Shown piece by piece: positions 32,650 to 41,129 of a stretch of 64,000 nt of DNA (the first letter of the stretch is position 1; each line of letters opens with the position of its first letter). Position numbers and translations under genes: made by a program. The notes beneath the pieces are model-generated. The model had not been told where the DNA came from, did no database searches, and worked only from the letters and a program-made list of their open reading frames with translations. This DNA is from Paranoxybacillus sp035645275 (GTDB lineage Bacteria > Bacillota > Bacilli > Bacillales > Anoxybacillaceae): NCBI GenBank assembly GCA_035645275.1, contig DASQMX010000031.1:1-64000 (forward strand), in the 5' to 3' direction.

Positions 32650-33741
32650 TTATTTTAATGTCGCTTCGAACTCTTTGTATTCATCGCGAGTTTTTGGTAC
32701 TTTTACTTCACCTTTGATGATTTTTTCTTTCCACTCGTCAACTGCTTTTAATACCTCTGGTTTAATATTGTCTTGAGTCGGAGCGATGCCTACACCATTT
32801 TCTGGAATACCGTACTCAATTACTTTACCGCCAGGGAATTGGCCCTCTTTTGTTTTCTTCGCGACGTCGTAAACTGCTACGTCAACGCGCTTAACCATCG
32901 ATGTTAATGTTACGTTGTATTCTTTTCCACCTACTTTTACAACACCTTCTGGAGCTTGGTCTTTGTCAACACCAATTACCCAAAGTTCACGGTTTGGATC
33001 TTTTGTTTTTAAGTCTTTCGCTTCGGAGAATACTCCGTTACCAGTACCACCTGCCGCATGGTAAATCACGTCAATGCCGGAAGCGTACATGCTTGATGCG
33101 ATTGCTTTACCTTTATCCGCTTGGTCGAACGCACCTGCATATTGAACTTCAACTGTTGCATTTGGATTTACCGCTTTAACACCTGCACGGAATCCGCTCT
33201 CAAATTTCTCAATTAACGGAATTTCCATACCACCGACAAAACCAACTTTATTTGTTTTTGTTGTTAAACCAGCAACAACACCAACTAGGAAAGATCCTTC
33301 ATGCTCTTTGAACGTAATGCTTGCTACATTTGGCTTTTCAACTACGCTGTCTACGATGGCAAATTGAGCTTTTGGTTTTTGTTCAGCAATTTCTGTAATT
33401 GCATCTGCCATTAAGAAACCGATACCGTAAATTAAATCAAAGTCGCTTCTTACAAGTTTGTTTAAGTTAGTTGCATAATCGGCGTCACTTTGAGATTGTA
33501 AGTAATCATAGCCACCTTTTCCTTTTTTCATACCATTATCTTCACCAAATTTTTGCAAACCTTCCCAAGCAGATTGGTTGAACGATTTGTCGTCAACACC
33601 ACCAACGTCAGTAACCATCGCGACGCTGAAAGTATCCTTGTTTCCGCCAGCATTGTTCTCATCTTTTTGTCCACAGCCACCTAAAAGCGCACCGGCAGCT
33701 AACATAAGAGAAAGAGCTACGCCAAAACGTTTTTTCTTCAT
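32650..33741 (-). CDS. nupN: Nucleoside-binding lipoprotein (BMP family)
   Basis: A 363-residue lipoprotein with an n-region KKKR, a hydrophobic h-region and the lipobox ALLGGC, so Cys23 is lipidated. The rest is a BMP/PnrA-type periplasmic-binding fold (VAMVTDVGGVDDKSFNQSAW, GIGFLMADAITEIA, FVGGMEIPLIEKFESGFRAG, IYHAAGGTGNGVFSEA), known to bind purine nucleosides. It is the substrate receptor for NupOPQ at the outer face of the membrane. The gene is 5' of a tandem pair of palindromes, which fits higher expression of the binding protein than of the ABC parts. nupR lies 102 bp upstream. Confidence 0.94.
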   Translation of the reverse strand: MKKKRFGVALSLMLAAGALLGGCGQKDENNAGGNKDTFSVAMVTDVGGVDDKSFNQSAWEGLQKFGEDNGMKKGKGGYDYLQSQSDADYATNLNKLVRSDFDLIYGIGFLMADAITEIAEQKPKAQFAIVDSVVEKPNVASITFKEHEGSFLVGVVAGLTTKTNKVGFVGGMEIPLIEKFESGFRAGVKAVNPNATVEVQYAGAFDQADKGKAIASSMYASGIDVIYHAAGGTGNGVFSEAKDLKTKDPNRELWVIGVDKDQAPEGVVKVGGKEYNVTLTSMVKRVDVAVYDVAKKTKEGQFPGGKVIEYGIPENGVGIAPTQDNIKPEVLKAVDEWKEKIIKGEVKVPKTRDEYKEFEATLK

Positions 33742-33843
33742 CCTGTTTACCCCCTAGTTTAATAATAAATAGACTTTATTATTATTTTGTTAGACTCCAC
33801 TTTCTATGTAACGGAATGTCACCTCCCTTAAAACTCTCACTTT

Positions 33844-34569
33844 TTATATGCGCTTTCGTAAGACATGAAAGCTAAATTTATCAGACTTAAAATAGTTAAT
33901 AGAATATAAAATTGGCTCATCATTGTAATCGTAGTGCATTTGTTTCAGGACTAATAAGGCCGTTTCCGGCTCACATTCTAAAATCGGTGACACTTTTTCA
34001 TGATAGCCGAGCGGTTCAATATGTGCGACCGCATACGCAATATCCCTGTTCGCTTGATAATGAAGATTTTCAAACAACGACTCATTCTCAAAGGAAATCC
34101 CTTGAGGCAAATATTTACATGGAATTTTGTCCACACAGTAGACAACCGGCTCATCGTTTGCCGTCCGTACCCTCTCGACTAAAAGAATTTCCTCCTCTTT
34201 TGAGCAGCGAAAGCGCCGTACATCGTCCTCCGTTGGACCTTGAATAGAAGAGGACAGAAAAATCGTTCCCGGTTTGCGTCCTGCTTGTTTAATCATATCC
34301 GTTACACTGCTCAATTGTTCAATACCGGAAGTAAACATTGGCCGTGAATTAACAAACGTTCCAACACCATGCCGGCGAATGATAACGTTTTCTTCTTCTA
34401 AAACACGCAGAGCTTCTCTCAATGTCGCCCGGCTAACGCCCAATTGTTTTGAGAGCTCAAACTCAGAAGGTAACTTTTCTTTTTCTTTGTAAACTCCTGT
34501 CTCGATATCATGTTTAAGTCGGTCAATGACTTGTAAATATAAATGGCGATTGTCTGACTTGATGGACAT
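33844..34569 (-). CDS. nupR: GntR/HutC-family regulator YmfC (NupR)
   Basis: The 241-residue protein has an N-terminal winged helix (HLYLQVIDRLKHDIETGVYK, LPSEFELSKQLGVSRATLRE, RRHGVGTFVNSRP) and a C-terminal UTRA ligand domain (VVYCVDKIPCKYLPQGISF, ILYSINYFKSDKFSFHVLR). It is the ortholog of B. subtilis YmfC, which as I recall is named NupR and controls the nup guanosine transporter. In B. subtilis the transporter genes are elsewhere; here they follow directly, which supports that link. GGAGG lies before the ATG. A palindrome ATCAGA-CC-TCTGAT inside its own promoter suggests autoregulation. Confidence 0.9.
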   Translation of the reverse strand: MSIKSDNRHLYLQVIDRLKHDIETGVYKEKEKLPSEFELSKQLGVSRATLREALRVLEEENVIIRRHGVGTFVNSRPMFTSGIEQLSSVTDMIKQAGRKPGTIFLSSSIQGPTEDDVRRFRCSKEEEILLVERVRTANDEPVVYCVDKIPCKYLPQGISFENESLFENLHYQANRDIAYAVAHIEPLGYHEKVSPILECEPETALLVLKQMHYDYNDEPILYSINYFKSDKFSFHVLRKRI

Positions 34570-34597
34570 TTATAAAGCCTCCAAAACCATATATTTG

Positions 34598-34625
34598 AAG
34601 ATATCAGACCTCTGATGTTAGACAA
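34598..34625 (-). promoter_or_regulatory. nupR promoter with embedded palindromic operator
   Basis: On the minus strand: TTGTCT (34620-34625), 16 nt, TATCTT (34598-34603). Within the spacer sits a perfect palindrome ATCAGA-n2-TCTGAT (34603-34616), the kind of half-site pair used by GntR/HutC repressors. Confidence 0.5.
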
Positions 34626-34716
34626 TTTAGTTTAGTCGAAATTACTATAACATTTTTTTTGTCATAAATAAATAGTAAATTAACATTTTGTCGAAAAAAG
34701 TAGAAAACAAATCCGG

Positions 34717-34730
34717 TGTAAGCGCTTTTA
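34717..34730 (+). promoter_or_regulatory. Candidate cre site (CcpA) upstream of nupR
   Basis: TGTAAGCGCTTTTA matches the catabolite-responsive consensus TGWAANCGNTNWCA except at one of the last two positions. It lies about 90 bp upstream of the nupR -35 box. No gene lies in 34570-34756. Confidence 0.4.
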
Positions 34731-34756
34731 ATTGTATGTCACAATTCCTATTATAT

Positions 34757-34787
34757 AAAAAAGAGGCAGAATATCTGCCTCTTTTTT
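34757..34787 (-). terminator. Terminator of spoIIIE
   Basis: Perfect 14-bp arms AAAAAAGAGGCAGA and TCTGCCTCTTTTTT with loop ATA, touching the spoIIIE stop codon. Confidence 0.9.
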
Positions 34788-37101
34788 ATGAACTTTTTGC
34801 ATTTTCTTTTGGGATTAACACGGCACGCGGTTTACTTCCTTCATAAGGGCCGACAACGCCTCGGGCTTCCATCGCATCAATCAAACGTGCAGCCCGGTTA
34901 TACCCGATGCGAAAACGGCGCTGCAGCATCGAAACGGAAGCGCTTTGCATTTCAATGACAAGCTGAACAGCTTCATCATACAATTCATCATCAAAGTCAA
35001 CCGCCTCTTCATCCGACTCTGTCGGAATCATTTCTTCATGATACTGCGCCTTTTGCTGCGAAATGACAAAGTTAACAACTGCTTCTACTTCTTTGTCCGA
35101 TACGAACGCACCTTGCACGCGAATCGGCTTGGAAGCGCCAACTGGTAAAAATAACATATCCCCGCGGCCGAGCAGTTTCTCCGCTCCACCCATATCTAAA
35201 ATGGTTCGTGAGTCGGTTTGTGACGATACGCTAAAAGCAATTCGCGATGGAATGTTTGCTTTAATGACACCGGTAATGACGTCGACAGACGGTCTTTGCG
35301 TGGCAATAATGAGATGAATACCTGCCGCACGAGCCATTTGTGCTAAACGTGTAATCGAATCTTCAACATCTGATGAAGCAACCATCATTAAGTCCGCCAA
35401 CTCGTCAACAATGACAACGATGTATGGAAGGAGAGGCTGTTTGACATCAGATTCTTGATTATAATGTTTCACATATTCATTATAACCTTCAATATTTCTT
35501 GTCCCCGTATGAGAAAATAACTCGTACCGCCGCTCCATTTCGCTGACGACTTTCTTTAACGCCTGCGATGCTTTTTTCGGATCTGTTACTACAGGAGCAA
35601 GCAAATGCGGGATTCCATTATATACGCTTAGCTCTACCATTTTTGGATCAATCATCATCATCTTCACTTCATGCGGCTTGGCACGCATTAAGAGGCTTGT
35701 AATAATTGCATTGATACACACGCTTTTTCCGCTTCCTGTCGCACCTGCTACTAACAGGTGCGGCATTTTATTTAATTCCGCAAGCACCGCTTGTCCAGAA
35801 ATGTCTCTGCCTAATCCAATCAACAATTTTGCATCCGGCTTATTATTTTCTTTTGCTTCCAGCACTTCCCGCAATGATACCATGGCGATTTCTTCATTCG
35901 GCACCTCAATGCCTATCGCTGATTTTCCGGGAATCGGTGCTTCAATGCGAATATCTTTCGCGGCCAGCGCTAATGCTAAATCATCACTTAAGCTGACAAT
36001 TTTACTAACCTTTACACCTACATCCGGATATACCTCATATTTTGTTACTGCCGGACCGAGGTGGACTTGAGTTACTTTTGCCTTCACCCCAAAGCTTTGA
36101 AACGTCTTTTCTAGCTTTCTGGCATTGGCATAAATATTCTCGTGATCCTTTGATTGATTCGTTGGTTTTGGCATATTTAACAAATCAAGCGGCGGCAATT
36201 GGTAATCCATATTCTCCATCTCTGAAAAGGTCATCGGTGTGTTAGGTTCTTCGTTATTTTCCTTTTCATTTCCCTTTTCCGTAGAGGCCGCTTCAACATT
36301 TTCTCCAACATGCGTACTAAAATCGGAAATGATTGGAGGAGTATGAGACTCCTCGTGCTCCTCTAAATCCATTGTCGTTTCATCTTGAAGCATTTCTTGT
36401 TTTGTAGAACTCTCCTCTTCATGTACTCTTTTTGCTTTTTTCGATTGATATGTATTCCGTTTTGTAAACGTTTGTTTTACATCTGAAACAAATTCGTTCC
36501 ATTGTTTTTGGAGAAAGGATATAAGGAAACCAATCGCTTTTCCAACTGTTTCATGTAGCGATTTTCCAGTGATGAGTGCGATGCCGACTATAATGAACAA
36601 AAAAGAAATCCATTTTGTTCCAAGTTCATCAAATAAATAATAGCTTGCGGCAAAAAGTATGGCGCCGATTATGCCGCCACCTAAATCAGCCAAAGAAGAT
36701 TCGCCGCGCACTTCCATCCAAAACAGCTCCCATGTTGTTCGCACAATGCTTGGATCAGCAAATTTCCCTTGGCGCGACAGAAGTTCAAATAACTTTTGAT
36801 GGCTTAATAATAACATTGCCATGACAACGATATAGATGCCGATTAATGAACGATGTGCAAAAGAAGGCCACGTCCTCTTCCAAATTAAATAAAGCGATAA
36901 AACGAATAAGCCGATTAAGGCAAGTATGTACCATTCTCCCATAAAAAAACGCATGAAAAAGACAAACGTTTTTCCTACTAATCCGAGATGCGCCATGGCA
37001 ATCACGGAAACAGCTAACATAGCAAGTCCTGTTAACTCTAAGCGAAACGCTGTCTTCCACTGCTCCTTACTTTTTTGTTGTCGTCGTTTACGTTTTGCCA
37101 T
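34786..37101 (-). CDS. spoIIIE: DNA translocase SpoIIIE/FtsK
   Basis: SpoIIIE pumps the chromosome into the forespore through the polar septum. The 771-residue protein has an N-terminal region with four to five membrane helices (about 20-190), an acidic linker, and the hexameric motor with Walker A GATGSGKSVCINAI, Walker B VVIVDELADLMM, and HLIIATQRPSVDVITGVIKA. A C-terminal gamma winged helix (LQRRFRIGYNRAARLIDAME) reads the SRS polarity sequences. The length compares with 787 in B. subtilis. GGAGTGA precedes the ATG. A palindromic element separates it from ylzJ upstream. Confidence 0.97.
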   Translation of the reverse strand: MAKRKRRQQKSKEQWKTAFRLELTGLAMLAVSVIAMAHLGLVGKTFVFFMRFFMGEWYILALIGLFVLSLYLIWKRTWPSFAHRSLIGIYIVVMAMLLLSHQKLFELLSRQGKFADPSIVRTTWELFWMEVRGESSLADLGGGIIGAILFAASYYLFDELGTKWISFLFIIVGIALITGKSLHETVGKAIGFLISFLQKQWNEFVSDVKQTFTKRNTYQSKKAKRVHEEESSTKQEMLQDETTMDLEEHEESHTPPIISDFSTHVGENVEAASTEKGNEKENNEEPNTPMTFSEMENMDYQLPPLDLLNMPKPTNQSKDHENIYANARKLEKTFQSFGVKAKVTQVHLGPAVTKYEVYPDVGVKVSKIVSLSDDLALALAAKDIRIEAPIPGKSAIGIEVPNEEIAMVSLREVLEAKENNKPDAKLLIGLGRDISGQAVLAELNKMPHLLVAGATGSGKSVCINAIITSLLMRAKPHEVKMMMIDPKMVELSVYNGIPHLLAPVVTDPKKASQALKKVVSEMERRYELFSHTGTRNIEGYNEYVKHYNQESDVKQPLLPYIVVIVDELADLMMVASSDVEDSITRLAQMARAAGIHLIIATQRPSVDVITGVIKANIPSRIAFSVSSQTDSRTILDMGGAEKLLGRGDMLFLPVGASKPIRVQGAFVSDKEVEAVVNFVISQQKAQYHEEMIPTESDEEAVDFDDELYDEAVQLVIEMQSASVSMLQRRFRIGYNRAARLIDAMEARGVVGPYEGSKPRAVLIPKENAKSS

Positions 37102-37131
37102 TATCTGTCACTCCAAAATAAAACTTGAAAT

Positions 37132-37244
37132 AGAGGCTGACCCAAAAAGCAAAGTGTCAGCCCCCACAACACAATAATATAGCACATAAATGAACTATAT
37201 ATTGTGAAATGCACGTGAGGTCAGACACTTATGGGTCAGCCCCT
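37132..37244. repeat. Dispersed palindromic element, copy 5 (between ylzJ and spoIIIE)
   Basis: AGAGGCTGACCC at the left pairs with GGGTCAGCCCCT at the right. Between lie GCAAAGTGTCAGCCCCCACA, ACAATAATATAGCACATAAA, CTATATATTGTG and CACGTGAGGTCAGACACTTA. It serves as the reference copy for the family. It is 41 bp past the ylzJ stop codon and 31 bp upstream of spoIIIE. Confidence 0.85.
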
Positions 37245-37285
37245 TTATTTCATTATATCACAAATAGCGAAAATACAGGAGTTGA

Positions 37286-37510
37286 TTATGAGGTTATCGT
37301 GGTTGGTAAAACCCTCATTCCTGGCGAATATTTTGCTTGTAAAAAATGCTGCGGATTTGTACTTAAATTGCGAATAATTTCATATTCTTTTGCTTCCGTT
37401 TCTCGCACTAACAATGGTATGCCGTCATAATAAACAAGTTGCTGTTTTGCATACTCAGCAGAAGTCGTTTGAAATATAAGCTCTTGTGGCATCGTTGTAT
37501 ATAAAATCAT
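37286..37510 (-). CDS. ylzJ: YlzJ-like protein
   Basis: A 74-residue protein (MILYTTMPQELIFQTTSAEY, YYDGIPLLVRETEAKEYEII, TNPQHFLQAKYSPGM) conserved among Bacillaceae next to tepA, without known function. Its ATG overlaps the tepA stop by 4 bp, so it is translated together with tepA. No membrane segment or metal motif is visible. Confidence 0.9.
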   Translation of the reverse strand: MILYTTMPQELIFQTTSAEYAKQQLVYYDGIPLLVRETEAKEYEIIRNLSTNPQHFLQAKYSPGMRVLPTTITS

Positions 37511-38244
37511 TGCAACATCTTTCCTTCTTCTTTTTTATTTAATTCAATTAACTCCCGCAACTTTTTCATCGCCTGTGATACGCCGCCGACTTCATCGATT
37601 AGCCCATACTTCACAGCATCTAAGCCAACTACATTTGTACCGATATCGCGCGTTAAATTCCCTTTGGAAAACATTAATTCCTTGAACTTTTCCTCGCTAA
37701 TATTCGAATGTTTCGTCACAAATCTGACAACCCGTTCCTGCATTTTATCTAAATACTCAAATGTTTGCGGTACTCCAATGACAAGACCTGTTAAACGAAT
37801 TGGATGAATGGTCATTGTTGCCGTTTCCACGATAAATGAGTAATCACAAGAAACAGCGATCGGTACACCGATGGAATGCCCTCCGCCTAACACAACAGAA
37901 ACGGTTGGTTTGGATAAAGAGGCAAGCATTTCCGAAATCGCCAACCCCGCTTCTACATCTCCGCCGACCGTATTCAACAACACAAGCAGCCCCTCGATGT
38001 TCGGATTTTGTTCAATCGCTACAATTTGTGGAATAACATGTTCATATTTTGTTGTCTTGTTTTGTGGAGGCAACTGAATATGCCCTTCAATTTGGCCAAC
38101 AATGGTTAAACAGTGGATATTTGAGTCTTGCGTCATTTGTGGAATATTTGTTTGTCCCAATTGTTGTATAGCTGTTGTCGCATTTTCTTCTTTTTTTTCT
38201 TCTTTTTCTTCCGAATCGGAAGTTGTATATCCCTTGTAATTCAT
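37507..38244 (-). CDS. tepA: ClpP-class translocation-enhancing protein TepA
   Basis: The 245-residue protein is a ClpP/crotonase-fold serine peptidase: GLLVLLNTVGGDVEAGLAIS (oxyanion GG), VVLGGGHSIGVPIAVSCDYS with the probable catalytic Ser, and MTIHPIRLTG with the His. TepA promotes preprotein translocation and signal-peptide turnover in B. subtilis and is needed for normal sporulation. Here it lacks the long signal region and has a charged N-terminus (SDSEEKEEKKEENATT). AAAGGAG lies 7 nt before the ATG. The rnjB terminator lies upstream, then tepA-ylzJ form a pair. Confidence 0.93.
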   Translation of the reverse strand: MNYKGYTTSDSEEKEEKKEENATTAIQQLGQTNIPQMTQDSNIHCLTIVGQIEGHIQLPPQNKTTKYEHVIPQIVAIEQNPNIEGLLVLLNTVGGDVEAGLAISEMLASLSKPTVSVVLGGGHSIGVPIAVSCDYSFIVETATMTIHPIRLTGLVIGVPQTFEYLDKMQERVVRFVTKHSNISEEKFKELMFSKGNLTRDIGTNVVGLDAVKYGLIDEVGGVSQAMKKLRELIELNKKEEGKMLQ

Positions 38245-38297
38245 TTACATACTCCTTTCTCATCATGATATAGTTAGTATGTTCTAGCTGTAAAATA

Positions 38298-38335
38298 AAA
38301 ATGCTGATTGAACAAAACTGTTCAATCAGCATTTT
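38298..38335 (-). terminator. Terminator of rnjB
   Basis: Perfect 17-bp arms AAAATGCTGATTGAACA and TGTTCAATCAGCATTTT with loop AAAC, 24 bp past the rnjB stop codon. Confidence 0.9.
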
Positions 38336-38358
38336 GTCAGACTTTGAGCATGATTGCA

Positions 38359-40026
38359 TTAAATTTCCATAATGATTGGTAAAATCATCGGTTTACGCTT
38401 TGTCTTTTCGAATAAATATTGGTTTAACGCATCACGAATATTAGATTTGAGCGATGACCATTCAATAATATAGTCTTGCATACATTTGTTGACGATATCC
38501 GTAACGATTTTAGTTGCTTCATCAAGAAGAGTCTCTGATTCCCTTACATAGACAAAACCGCGGGAAATAATTTCCGGTCCAGCAATAATTTTCTTCGCTT
38601 CTTTACTAAGTGTAACTACAACGATTAAAATCCCATCTTGCGAAAGCAGACGGCGATCGCGTAATACAATATTTCCAACATCACCGATTCCTAACCCATC
38701 GATGAGAATATTGCCGCATGGCACTTTTCCACCATAACGCGCTTGACCATTGCGAAACTCGATGACATCTCCCTTATCAATTAAAAATGTTTGGTCCTCA
38801 GCGATTCCAACCGCTTTTGCTAGCTTCGCATGCGCTTTTTGCATACGGTATTCACCATGAACAGGAATAAAATATTTTGGTTTCATTAAATTGAGCATTA
38901 ATTTTAGTTCTTCTTGACTTCCATGTCCCGAAACATGTACATTCCGCTGTCCGTAAATGACATTCGCACCGGCGCGATACAAGGCGTCGATGGTTCTAGA
39001 AATAGTGAGCTCATTTCCAGGCATCGGCGAAGCAGCAATAATAACCGTATCGCCTTCCTTAATATTAACTTGTTTATGTGCTTGCTTCGCCATACGCGCT
39101 AACACTCCCATCGGCTCTCCATGGCCGCCTGTTGTCAATATAACGAGTTCTTTATCTTCATATTGATGAATATCGTTAATCGGAATCACAAGCTTATCAG
39201 GTATTTGCAAATAACCAAGCCGAAGGGCAATATCCATCACTTTATGCATGCTGCGGCCAGTAATAGCAACTTTTCGTCTATGTTTTTTTGCCGCATTTAA
39301 TACTTGTTGGATTCTCGTAATATTGGATGCATAGCACGCGACAATCACTCTGCCGCGGGCATCATAAACAACGTCAGCAATCTCTTGAGCAACAATGGAA
39401 TCTGACCCGGTGTATCCAGGTCTTTCCGCATTCGTACTGTCTGAAAGTAAACATAATACGCCTTGAGCGCCGATTTGCGCCATTTTTCCTAAATCGACCC
39501 GGTTCATACCGTATGGCGTTTGGTCAAATTTAAAGTCACCCGTATAAACAATCGCTCCTTGTGACGTATGAATGCTGATTCCGATGGAGTCAGGAATGCT
39601 GTGAATCGTCCGGAAAAACGTCATTTTCGCTTTTTCAAAAGTCACTACGGAATCAGAATGAACTTCATGTAATTTCGCACGTACTGTAACGCCATGCTCT
39701 TTCAACCTTTCTTCGACTAATGCAAGCGTTAGTTTTGTTGCATAGACCGGAACATTGATTTTCCGCAAAACATAAGCAATCGCTCCGATATGCTCTTCAT
39801 GACCGTGCGTAAGAAATATACCTTTAATTCGCTCTTGACGTTCCACAAGATAAGAGATGTCAGGAATGACCATATCAATTCCCAACATTTCATCTTCCGG
39901 AAACATAATTCCTGCATCAATGACAAAAATGTCGTCATCAACCTCAACGACATACATATTTTTTCCGATTTCCCCAACTCCTCCAAGGGAAAACACTCTT
40001 ATTTTTTCTGCATATTTTGTACTCAA
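38359..40026 (-). CDS. rnjB: Ribonuclease J2
   Basis: RNase J2 is the partner of RNase J1 in a complex with 5'-3' exonuclease and endonuclease activity. The 555-residue metallo-beta-lactamase/beta-CASP protein has FLTHGHEEHIGAIAYVL at 71-87. Compared with the normal HxHxDH motif the Asp is Glu78, in line with the poor catalysis of J2-type proteins. Other motifs are ITGRSMHKVMDIALRLGY, HVSGHGSQEELKLML and PVHGEYRMQKAHAKLA. The position next to tepA is that of B. subtilis rnjB. The start is a TTG at 40026, 8 nt behind GGAGG. It has its own promoter and terminator. Confidence 0.93.
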   Translation of the reverse strand: MSTKYAEKIRVFSLGGVGEIGKNMYVVEVDDDIFVIDAGIMFPEDEMLGIDMVIPDISYLVERQERIKGIFLTHGHEEHIGAIAYVLRKINVPVYATKLTLALVEERLKEHGVTVRAKLHEVHSDSVVTFEKAKMTFFRTIHSIPDSIGISIHTSQGAIVYTGDFKFDQTPYGMNRVDLGKMAQIGAQGVLCLLSDSTNAERPGYTGSDSIVAQEIADVVYDARGRVIVACYASNITRIQQVLNAAKKHRRKVAITGRSMHKVMDIALRLGYLQIPDKLVIPINDIHQYEDKELVILTTGGHGEPMGVLARMAKQAHKQVNIKEGDTVIIAASPMPGNELTISRTIDALYRAGANVIYGQRNVHVSGHGSQEELKLMLNLMKPKYFIPVHGEYRMQKAHAKLAKAVGIAEDQTFLIDKGDVIEFRNGQARYGGKVPCGNILIDGLGIGDVGNIVLRDRRLLSQDGILIVVVTLSKEAKKIIAGPEIISRGFVYVRESETLLDEATKIVTDIVNKCMQDYIIEWSSLKSNIRDALNQYLFEKTKRKPMILPIIMEI

Positions 40027-40076
40027 TGCTACGTCCTCCTATGAAGATACTAACCCGCTCAAAGTCACTTGAGTTT

Positions 40077-40106
40077 ATTATAACTGATGCAAGATTTGGA
40101 ACACAA
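40077..40106 (-). promoter_or_regulatory. Sigma-A promoter of rnjB
   Basis: TTGTGT (40101-40106), 18 nt, TATAAT (40077-40082) on the minus strand, about 50 bp upstream of the start codon. Confidence 0.65.
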
Positions 40107-40162
40107 GATAATTTGTTGAACATACATTCAATCAGCAAAAGTTTGCATGATGTCAAAAAACA

Positions 40163-40232
40163 AAGGGCCAGCTCCCTCGGGCGACAATAGAAAAAATTGT
40201 TCAACATTGTCATTCGAGGAAATCTGACCCTT
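40163..40232. repeat. Short palindrome of the GGGTCAGAC type (terminator of dapA)
   Basis: AAGGGCCAG/CTGACCCTT outer arms, CCTCG/CGAGG and GACAAT/ATTGTC inner arms. On the minus strand TTTGTTTTTTG follows, so it can terminate dapA, whose stop codon is 12 bp away. Confidence 0.7.
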
Positions 40233-40244
40233 AACAAGATCAAA

Positions 40245-41117
40245 TTATAAAGTATTTAAAAGGTTAGCAAGCTGCACTCGCTCCTGCTCTGTCAATGGAA
40301 CAAGCGGTAAGCGCACGGAGCCAACATCCAGTCCTTTCATTTGCAACGCTGTTTTTACAGGCACTGGGCTTGGCGCAGCAAAGAGCCCTTTCATGATTGG
40401 CAGCAACTTTTGATGAAGCTTCGCTGCCTTTATGCGATCGCCGTTTTCAAATGCAGCAATCATTTCCTGCATTTCATTGCCAATAATATGAGAGGCAACG
40501 GATACAATACCGTGACCGCCAATTGCCATCACCGGAAGCGTTAATCCGTCATCGCCGCTATATAACATAAAATCCTCATCTGTATTAGCAATAATTTCTG
40601 TCATTGCATCTAAATTGCCGCTTGCATCTTTTACAGCAACAACATTTGGAATTTTTGACAGGCGAACAATTGTATCAACAGCCATATTCACAACCGAACG
40701 TCCTGGAATATTGTATAGCATAACTGGAAGAGAAGTACTTTCAGCGATCGCCTTAAAATGCTGGTAAAGTCCTTCTTGATTCGGCTTGTTATAGTAAGGA
40801 ACTACAAGCATCACCGCATCAACGCCCGCTTCTTCCGCTCTTTTTGTTAAATCAATGGAAGCATGCGTATTGTTGCTCCCTGTTCCAGCAATGACTGGAA
40901 CTCTGCCATTGACAACAGAAACAACATGACGGAATAACGCGACTTTTTCTTCCGTAGTTAATGTTGGGGATTCACCTGTCGTCCCTGCGACAACGAGAGA
41001 ATCTGTCCCGTTGTCGATTAAGTAATTGACAAGTTGTGTTGTTTTGGCAAAATCGATATTTCCTTTACTATCAAATGGCGTCACCATCGCTGTGACAACT
41101 TTACCGAATTGAATCAA
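40245..41117 (-). CDS. dapA: 4-hydroxy-tetrahydrodipicolinate synthase
   Basis: DapA condenses aspartate semialdehyde with pyruvate, the first step to diaminopimelate, lysine and dipicolinate. The 290-residue TIM barrel has the Schiff-base Lys in VVAVKDASGN, the proton-relay Thr-Thr in VAGTTGESPTL and the Tyr in MLYNIPGRS. A GTG at 41126 overlaps GAGGAG, so the TTG at 41117 is chosen and gives exactly the B. subtilis length. It follows dapG by about 12 bp in an asd-dapG-dapA operon. Confidence 0.96.
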   Translation of the reverse strand: MIQFGKVVTAMVTPFDSKGNIDFAKTTQLVNYLIDNGTDSLVVAGTTGESPTLTTEEKVALFRHVVSVVNGRVPVIAGTGSNNTHASIDLTKRAEEAGVDAVMLVVPYYNKPNQEGLYQHFKAIAESTSLPVMLYNIPGRSVVNMAVDTIVRLSKIPNVVAVKDASGNLDAMTEIIANTDEDFMLYSGDDGLTLPVMAIGGHGIVSVASHIIGNEMQEMIAAFENGDRIKAAKLHQKLLPIMKGLFAAPSPVPVKTALQMKGLDVGSVRLPLVPLTEQERVQLANLLNTL

Positions 41118-41129
41118 CGCTTTCACTCC

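Noticed and set aside
33742..33843. Purine riboswitch upstream of nupN
   Set aside because: The conserved purine aptamer core is not present; the gap is only about 100 bp and AT-rich.
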